Made by a program: the position numbers and the translations under genes
In this document: positions 8,055-12,132 of the stretch, piece by piece
How the letters are laid out: each line of letters starts with the position of its first letter
How positions within the stretch are numbered: position 1 is the first letter of the stretch
The notes under the pieces: model-generated
What the model was told of the DNA's origin: nothing
What the model saw: only the letters and a program-made list of their open reading frames with translations
Database searches by the model: none
From: CAYSND01 sp964642235
GTDB lineage: Bacteria > Bacteroidota > Bacteroidia > Bacteroidales > UBA932
Direction: 5' to 3'
DNA: 12,132 nt
Assembly: GCA_964642235.1 (NCBI GenBank)
Contig: CAZXOP010000052.1
Location: forward strand, 1-12,132

Positions 8055-9845
8055 TTAATAATTTATTTTAATCTCTTTTAGATATGTGGCCTTTTGACTT
8101 GAACTATTATTGTTACAAGTAATCACTATCTCTCCACTCTGAGCAGTTCCATCAGGGGTAAAGGTAAATGATGTACTACTAGAGCCTTTTACAATTCCAT
8201 TCAGGTCTCCTCCCTGTTTATAGCCAACACCATTAACTGTTATTCCCACTTTAATTTCAGAACCGGACATGCCACCGGGAGTGATTAAAATAGAGTTTAT
8301 AGGTTTAGTATAATCAGATGATTTTAATGTCCATCCTACTATTAGAGCACTAGAGCTTCCTATTTGTAGTCCCCTATAATATGATGCACCTCCATCAAAA
8401 CCAAAGAATTTATTTGCTTCGTTTACCCAAGAAGGGGTTAATGTCCATCTCATAGTGCTAACTCCCTCTGCAGGGAAAGTAAGTTGAGTAGTCGTAAAAC
8501 TACCTGCTCCTAATGACCAAAAATATCTATCACTTATAGGGAGAGCCCCTGTCTCCTCCCCTATAAACATTATCTTTCCAATATGGACATTAGCTGTTCC
8601 CCCGTTTACAAATTTATATTGAGAACCTGCCACACCCCCTGCAATATCTAAATAATAGTCTCTATCCCTTGCATCATGAACTACAGAGGCTATAGGGGAG
8701 CTTGACCAAGTGGTCCCCCCGTCAGTAGAGATATAAATGTCGAGCTTACCATCGTAGTTAGAGGCCTTTCCGCTTGTAAATTTAATTTGATGTACTTTAA
8801 AGTTGGTAAGTATAGGGGAGAGTAATTCTCCTATTTTACCAGCAGCAGGGTTTAGAATAACTGTATGAGTTTCGAAGAATTTGGCATTAATGAATGTCCA
8901 CTCTCTAAATGAAGCGTTCTGCGAATTTGGCCACATGAAGCCGGAGAGGAAAGTTGGATAAACAGTGGAGACACCCGGATTCCCAAGATTAAAATCATAG
9001 GTCATATTTTTATGAATAGTACATCCACTGCTCAGAGACATTGAAAGAGGCATAACTTTATTCCTTTCAAAAGTATAATCTTTGGTAGCAGTCACCTGTT
9101 TGGTTACAGAGTAATTTTTGGTTTCAACTGTTACTGTTAGTTTTTTCCCAGTGGCCAATGTAGAGGGGAGAAGAGAGAGAAATACTGTGGCTTCAGAAAT
9201 CTTAGGACCATCTGTATAATATGCGGAAATGGTAGATGTGGGAGTTCCACCTAAATCTCCTGCAATCCCACAATCTTCTGTGGTAAAAATTACTTTTTCT
9301 ACTATTTCGTCTCCAAAAGCAGGAGTTAGGAACCCATTAAATGAGAGTTTAACAATAGATGTCTGTCGAACAAAATTCAAATTTAGTGAAGAGACCTTGT
9401 TTGCAGAGACTGTAAAGTCATTAGGTGCAGCAGTCTTTAATAAATCAGAATTTTTATCAAAAGAGGTCTTGGAAGGGTATTGATGAGCAGGGAGTGTTAA
9501 GGTAGCAATATTAGGATACCATGCCTCAAGAGAGTATGTGCCGTCAGCAGCGGTAACCTCTCCATTAAACTCTATCCCTGTTACATGAGTAGCTTTTCCA
9601 ACATAACTATTGGAGCCACTTTTAAGAGAGAGATAAATCTCATCCCCGACACTCCAAGCAGGGGTATAACTCTTATTTCCATTATCAGTAATAAATGTTT
9701 TAGTCATATCACCCTCAAAACCTGCAAAGATTTTAAGAGTTACAAGATTACTTCCCTGAGGAGTAACTTCCATCCTGTTACAACCTACCATTAGAAATGC
9801 AAACGAAAGAATGCATAACGAAAGAATTATTTTAACTGTTTTCAT
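8055..9845 (-). CDS. Fimbrillin/Mfa-like lipoprotein with two C-terminal beta-sandwich segments
   Basis: A 596-residue lipoprotein. The signal peptide ends in the lipobox LMVGC (C22). Residues about 33-270 look like a fimbrillin-like (Mfa-like) domain, with 'MTKTFI', 'AWSVGDEIYL', 'TLPAHQYPS' and 'LNLNFVRQTSIVKLSFNG', the usual order of strands in this family. The second half has two segments, about 280-430 and 441-596, each glycine/serine-rich and predicted all-beta. They end in similar strands ('HIGKIMFIGE' and 'YLKEIKINY'), suggesting a duplicated carbohydrate-binding-like sandwich. One exact Asp-box motif (STDGGTTW, 373-380) lies in the first of these. Its place in a SusCD operon suggests a surface glycan-binding or adhesion role rather than a pilus subunit, but this is inferred. 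It starts 19 bp after the 46-residue small protein gene. Confidence 0.88.
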   Translation of the reverse strand: MKTVKIILSLCILSFAFLMVGCNRMEVTPQGSNLVTLKIFAGFEGDMTKTFITDNGNKSYTPAWSVGDEIYLSLKSGSNSYVGKATHVTGIEFNGEVTAADGTYSLEAWYPNIATLTLPAHQYPSKTSFDKNSDLLKTAAPNDFTVSANKVSSLNLNFVRQTSIVKLSFNGFLTPAFGDEIVEKVIFTTEDCGIAGDLGGTPTSTISAYYTDGPKISEATVFLSLLPSTLATGKKLTVTVETKNYSVTKQVTATKDYTFERNKVMPLSMSLSSGCTIHKNMTYDFNLGNPGVSTVYPTFLSGFMWPNSQNASFREWTFINAKFFETHTVILNPAAGKIGELLSPILTNFKVHQIKFTSGKASNYDGKLDIYISTDGGTTWSSSPIASVVHDARDRDYYLDIAGGVAGSQYKFVNGGTANVHIGKIMFIGEETGALPISDRYFWSLGAGSFTTTQLTFPAEGVSTMRWTLTPSWVNEANKFFGFDGGASYYRGLQIGSSSALIVGWTLKSSDYTKPINSILITPGGMSGSEIKVGITVNGVGYKQGGDLNGIVKGSSSTSFTFTPDGTAQSGEIVITCNNNSSSQKATYLKEIKINY

Positions 9846-9864
9846 GATTGTAATAGTTTAGAAG

Positions 9865-10005
9865 TTAAAAATCCCAGGAATCAGATTCGAAAATTGGGTT
9901 AGTCATGTCGGACCCACTTGATGAGGCAAAGCCTTTTTCTACACTTATATCAAAAGACATAAGCAGAGGTGGTAAATACTCTTTTTTGTTTTCTGTTTCC
10001 ATCAT
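9865..10005 (-). CDS. 46-residue Bacteroidota small protein with Y-x-x-P and GFASSSG motifs
   Basis: A short open frame starts with tandem ATG codons (10005 and 10002) and ends in TAA at 9865. The translation begins MMETENKKEYLPPLLMSFDI, continues with 'SVEKGFASSSGSDM' and ends in an acidic, aromatic tail (ESDSWDF). The layout is a charged start, Y-x-x-P, an alternating hydrophobic stretch, V-E-x-GFA-S-S, then a Gly/Ser/Asp tail with Trp near the end. I recognise this from many unnamed 40-60-residue proteins encoded next to fimbrillin-like or surface lipoprotein genes in Bacteroidales. No function is known to me, and there is no signal peptide or membrane segment. It fills most of the gap between the aldolase and the lipoprotein, 14 bp from one and 19 bp from the other, so it should be co-transcribed. 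The family call is from memory of the pattern. Confidence 0.78.
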   Translation of the reverse strand: MMETENKKEYLPPLLMSFDISVEKGFASSSGSDMTNPIFESDSWDF

Positions 10006-10019
10006 TTAATTTTTAAAAG

Positions 10020-10754
10020 TTAATTATTAAGGTTCGATAATATTTTTTTATACCCATCCTTAAGGGCAGAAATGTCCGATCCATAAGCAAGTGTCGAGTA
10101 ACCATAAGAGCGCAGTTTGTCAACATCTTCGAGGTTTCTGACAAGTATTCCTGACTGCTTCCCATTAGAAGCTGCCGAATAGGCTACTCTTTTAAGAGCT
10201 TCATCAAAATCGATTGTCTCAGAGCCTCTTACTGAGAGGTCAAGCGACAAATCCCTTGGTCCCACAAAGAGCATATCTACCCCCTCAACAGCTGCTATTT
10301 CAGACGAAGCATTAACCCCCTCAAAACTCTCAATTTGAGCTAAAAAGAGGGGTTTTTTATAGGAGTGGATGTCATTTAAAGGGGAAAGGCCATAGTCAAA
10401 ACACCTCACCGATGTTGAAAAACCACGGTTCCCTTTTGGGGGGTATTGCATTGCCATACATATTTTTAATGCCTCCTCAGCAGAATTTACATGAGGGACC
10501 ATTATTCCGGAGACTCCAAGGTCGAGTATATGTCCAATAATGGCAGGAGAGGGTTCCAAGACACGAACAATAATTTTCACTGACTCCCCTCTAACTGCGT
10601 GAATATTTGAAAGGAGCGAAGAGTCATTTATATTGCCATGCTCCATATCAAAGAGGAGCCAGTCGAAACCGAGCATAGAGACTATCTCTGTAACAACAGG
10701 GGCCCCTATCGAAATCCATGTACCATTTCCAAGTTTATTGTTTTCGTTTAACAT
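10020..10754 (-). CDS. HpcH/HpaI-family class II pyruvate-type aldolase
   Basis: A 244-residue cytoplasmic enzyme of usual length for the family that includes HpaI, GarL and RhmA (YfaU). These metal-dependent enzymes cleave 2-keto-3-deoxy or 4-hydroxy-2-keto acids to pyruvate plus an aldehyde. Visible family residues are 'FDMEHG' with the likely catalytic base H39, R64 in 'IIVRV', 'GVSGIMVPHVNSAEEA' (80-95), 'YPPKGNRGFS' (104-113), E142 in 'QIESFEGV' and D168 in 'FVGPRDLS', the last two being the expected divalent-metal ligands. All key residues are present. The ATG lies inside the end of the kinase gene (7-bp overlap), so the two are probably translationally coupled. Next to a sugar-type kinase and a BASS carrier it most likely finishes catabolism of a keto-sugar acid. 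The exact substrate cannot be assigned. Confidence 0.93.
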   Translation of the reverse strand: MLNENNKLGNGTWISIGAPVVTEIVSMLGFDWLLFDMEHGNINDSSLLSNIHAVRGESVKIIVRVLEPSPAIIGHILDLGVSGIMVPHVNSAEEALKICMAMQYPPKGNRGFSTSVRCFDYGLSPLNDIHSYKKPLFLAQIESFEGVNASSEIAAVEGVDMLFVGPRDLSLDLSVRGSETIDFDEALKRVAYSAASNGKQSGILVRNLEDVDKLRSYGYSTLAYGSDISALKDGYKKILSNLNN

Positions 10755-11842
10755 AGGTCAGTAATATTAAATTTGTTCATTAACCCTTTATATGCGGAAT
10801 CAATTCTATCGAGAGTAAAATCTTTAAGCGATTTAGCATTATCCCCGGAAGAGATTAGAAAAAAGTCGTCAGACTTCGTAAAGTAGTTAGCCCCTACACG
10901 TATTACACTTTTAAAAATCATATTGCGGAGAAGATGAAGCCAAAAACGTTTTTCAAAGTTCTCAGGGAGTGGGAGAAGTTTATTATACCCTTTAAGGAGA
11001 TATTCTAATTCTTTCCAAGAATGAAAACACCCCATAAGAGAGAGATCATCTGTCGGATCACCCATAATGGCATCATCCCAATCTATTATGGATTCTATAT
11101 AATTCTCTGAACCTGTAACATTCCAAAAGGCTAAATCTTTATGCACAAGAGTCCCTATCGGGAGATTTAAAAGAGAGATATTGTTATCAATAACCTTTAA
11201 CAAAGCATCGGCATATCCTCTTGATAAGAAGTCGTTATCCACCAAAAAGTCGAGATGTTTAGTTAGATTTAGGGTATAATACTGTTCGTATGTAGTATTT
11301 AAGCCCCTAAGATTTTTAGTTTTCCTACAATAATTAGTATCAAATAGTCCGAAACCGGGTGAAGAGACAGACTGCCACCGTGCTATATAAGTCCCTAATT
11401 CAAGCATAACAGAGGGAACATTGAGGCTCCCCTCTTTATATAGGACATTTAAGTCTTTACAACTCAGCATCTCCATAATTTGATATGCAAAAGGGTACTT
11501 TTCACGAGAAGAGTCCACCATCAATACTAAAGGAGCCGGCACCTCTGCCTGACGTACTCTTTTTATAATCTCTGTCTCCACCTCCATATAACCATCTGCC
11601 TCAGGACCATTTTCGAGCCTTATAAAAAAATTCTCGTCTTTTGTCTCTACAATGTAGTTTCGGTGATTACCTTGACTATTAGCCTCCTTTAATACAAAGT
11701 TATCGTATTTGAGGAAGTCGCGGGCTAACTCCCTGACTTGACTCTCAAGTTTTTCCACATCCTCATTGGGATCTTGCTTAATAGCAAAAAACTGATTCGG
11801 ACGATCGCATTTCCAGTAGTATATATTATCTCTATTTGCCAT
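10748..11842 (-). CDS. APH-fold phosphotransferase, probable sugar or small-molecule kinase
   Basis: A 364-residue protein of the aminoglycoside phosphotransferase/choline kinase fold. After an N-terminal extension of about 45 residues, the nucleotide-binding lobe shows 'GNHRNYIVETKDENFFIRL' (58-76), with Arg at 75 near where many relatives have the ATP-binding Lys, and a hinge at 'YQIMEML' (120-126). The catalytic loop is H234-KDLAFW-N241 with D236 as the likely base. The metal-binding motif is 'IDWDDAIMGDP' (253-263). The fold is shared by antibiotic kinases, choline kinases, methylthioribose kinase and N-acetylhexosamine kinase. In this operon a catabolic sugar or sugar-acid kinase is far more likely than drug resistance. 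The gene overlaps the carrier gene by 11 bp and the aldolase gene by 7 bp. The ATG at 11842 is the only Met early in the frame. Confidence 0.88.
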   Translation of the reverse strand: MANRDNIYYWKCDRPNQFFAIKQDPNEDVEKLESQVRELARDFLKYDNFVLKEANSQGNHRNYIVETKDENFFIRLENGPEADGYMEVETEIIKRVRQAEVPAPLVLMVDSSREKYPFAYQIMEMLSCKDLNVLYKEGSLNVPSVMLELGTYIARWQSVSSPGFGLFDTNYCRKTKNLRGLNTTYEQYYTLNLTKHLDFLVDNDFLSRGYADALLKVIDNNISLLNLPIGTLVHKDLAFWNVTGSENYIESIIDWDDAIMGDPTDDLSLMGCFHSWKELEYLLKGYNKLLPLPENFEKRFWLHLLRNMIFKSVIRVGANYFTKSDDFFLISSGDNAKSLKDFTLDRIDSAYKGLMNKFNITDLC

Positions 11843-12132
11843 CTTTAGGGTTTGATAAAAATCTCCATATAGTAGCTAAGACTCCGCCTACTATGGTCTG
11901 TATAATAGAACAAAAAACAGCAGGGACTGCAATCATAGGCATATATAATTGAAAGTTGTTCTTTGCAAGTACTGCTGCTAATCCACCATTTTGCATCCCT
12001 GTTTCACATGAAATGGCTTTTGACATCGGAACATCATATTTACACAGACGCCCAAAACCATAACCAAGCCCAAATCCGAGACCATGGAGAAGAGTAGCTG
12101 CAAGTGCTAATTTTCCCGCATTTTGTAAAAGT
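11832..12132 (-). CDS. BASS-family Na+-coupled transporter, C-terminal 99 residues only
   Basis: The frame is open from the right edge to the TAG at 11832, so the N-terminal part of the protein is outside the window. The Met codon at 12026 is internal: in-frame coding upstream of it includes the glycine-rich helix 'LLHGLGFGLGYGFGR'. The key feature is 'CETGMQNGGLAAVLA', the discontinuous-helix motif of the bile acid:sodium symporter (BASS, PF01758) superfamily, where Glu and Gln (fragment residues 43 and 47) contribute to a Na+ site. A last hydrophobic helix ('AVFCSIIQTIVGGVLATI') and a short basic tail follow. Bacterial BASS proteins carry organic acids such as pantoate or ketopantoate as well as bile acids. 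Next to an aldolase and a kinase, this one probably imports a keto or sugar acid across the inner membrane. That substrate is inferred. Confidence 0.88.
   Translation of the reverse strand, partial: LLQNAGKLALAATLLHGLGFGLGYGFGRLCKYDVPMSKAISCETGMQNGGLAAVLAKNNFQLYMPMIAVPAVFCSIIQTIVGGVLATIWRFLSNPKDGK

Larger units (their letters stand above)
1..12132 (-). other. Single co-directional SusCD-type utilization operon (both ends outside window)
   Basis: Nine genes all read right to left. From first to last, the junctions are an 11-bp overlap, a 7-bp overlap, then gaps of 14, 19, 2, 4, 5 and 11 bp. I see no hairpin with a T-run and no convincing Bacteroidota promoter (TAnnTTTG type) between the genes. 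The order is inner-membrane carrier, kinase, aldolase, small protein, fimbrillin-like lipoprotein, YhcH-propeller, SusC, SusD, BACON lipoprotein. Cytoplasmic catabolic genes thus appear to precede the surface capture and import genes in one transcript. No ECF sigma/anti-sigma pair, hybrid two-component sensor or other regulator lies inside the window. The operon call is inferred from spacing and strand. Confidence 0.8.

Noticed and set aside
8055..9845. Major fimbrial subunit (fimA/mfa1-like) of a pilus operon
   Set aside because: There is only one fimbrillin-like gene, no usher-like or tip-protein neighbours, and large additional beta-sandwich segments. The SusCD context fits a binding lipoprotein better.
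9846..10019. Possible promoter or regulatory leader between the aldolase and the lipoprotein
   Set aside because: Most of the space is taken by a 46-residue coding frame. I see no TAnnTTTG-type -7 element with an upstream TTG, nor a terminator hairpin.
10748..11842. Aminoglycoside resistance gene
   Set aside because: Fold motifs alone do not give drug specificity, and the overlapping carrier and aldolase genes point to metabolism.
11832..12026. A complete 64-residue membrane protein starting at 12026
   Set aside because: The same frame stays open and coding up to the window edge, and the BASS motif needs the helix before this Met. It is an internal Met of a larger transporter.

Overview
The window looks like a chromosomal fragment of a member of the Bacteroidota, probably Bacteroidales. 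The main evidence is a classical SusC/SusD pair, several lipoproteins with Bacteroidota-type domains (BACON, DUF5689, fimbrillin/Mfa-like), and AT-rich start regions without a clear Shine-Dalgarno sequence. The genus cannot be told from the sequence alone.

Every gene I can support lies on the minus strand, so transcription runs from the right edge to the left edge. In that order the genes are: the C-terminal part of a BASS-type (bile acid:Na+ symporter family) transporter (11832 to the right edge); an APH-fold small-molecule kinase (10748-11842); an HpcH/HpaI class II aldolase (10020-10754); a 46-residue Bacteroidota small protein with a GFASSSG motif (9865-10005); a fimbrillin-like lipoprotein (8055-9845); a secreted fusion of a YhcH/DUF386 domain to a sialidase-type Asp-box beta-propeller (6343-8052); SusC (3114-6338); SusD (1606-3108); and a BACON/DUF5689 lipoprotein that runs off the left edge (1-1594). 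Neighbouring genes either overlap (11 bp and 7 bp) or are separated by at most 19 bp. The whole window is therefore best read as one operon without an internal promoter or terminator that I can see. Both the promoter end and the last gene(s) lie outside the window.

The set reads as a glycan or acidic-sugar utilization locus. Surface lipoproteins and SusCD would capture and import a ligand. The YhcH-propeller protein would release or re-equilibrate a sugar in the periplasm or at the outer membrane. The BASS carrier would move an organic acid or sugar acid across the inner membrane, the APH-fold kinase would phosphorylate it, and the HpaI-type aldolase would split a 2-keto acid into pyruvate and an aldehyde. 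YhcH (NanQ) is known as a sialic-acid anomerase and HpaI enzymes act on 2-keto acids. A 3-deoxy-2-ulosonic acid (sialic acid, Kdn, Kdo, Dha or a related sugar) is therefore an attractive but unproven substrate. The propeller appears to lack the FRIP arginine motif of true sialidases, so plain sialidase activity should not be assumed.

No RNA gene, insertion sequence, CRISPR array or regulator was found. There is no stretch above 300 bases without a gene.
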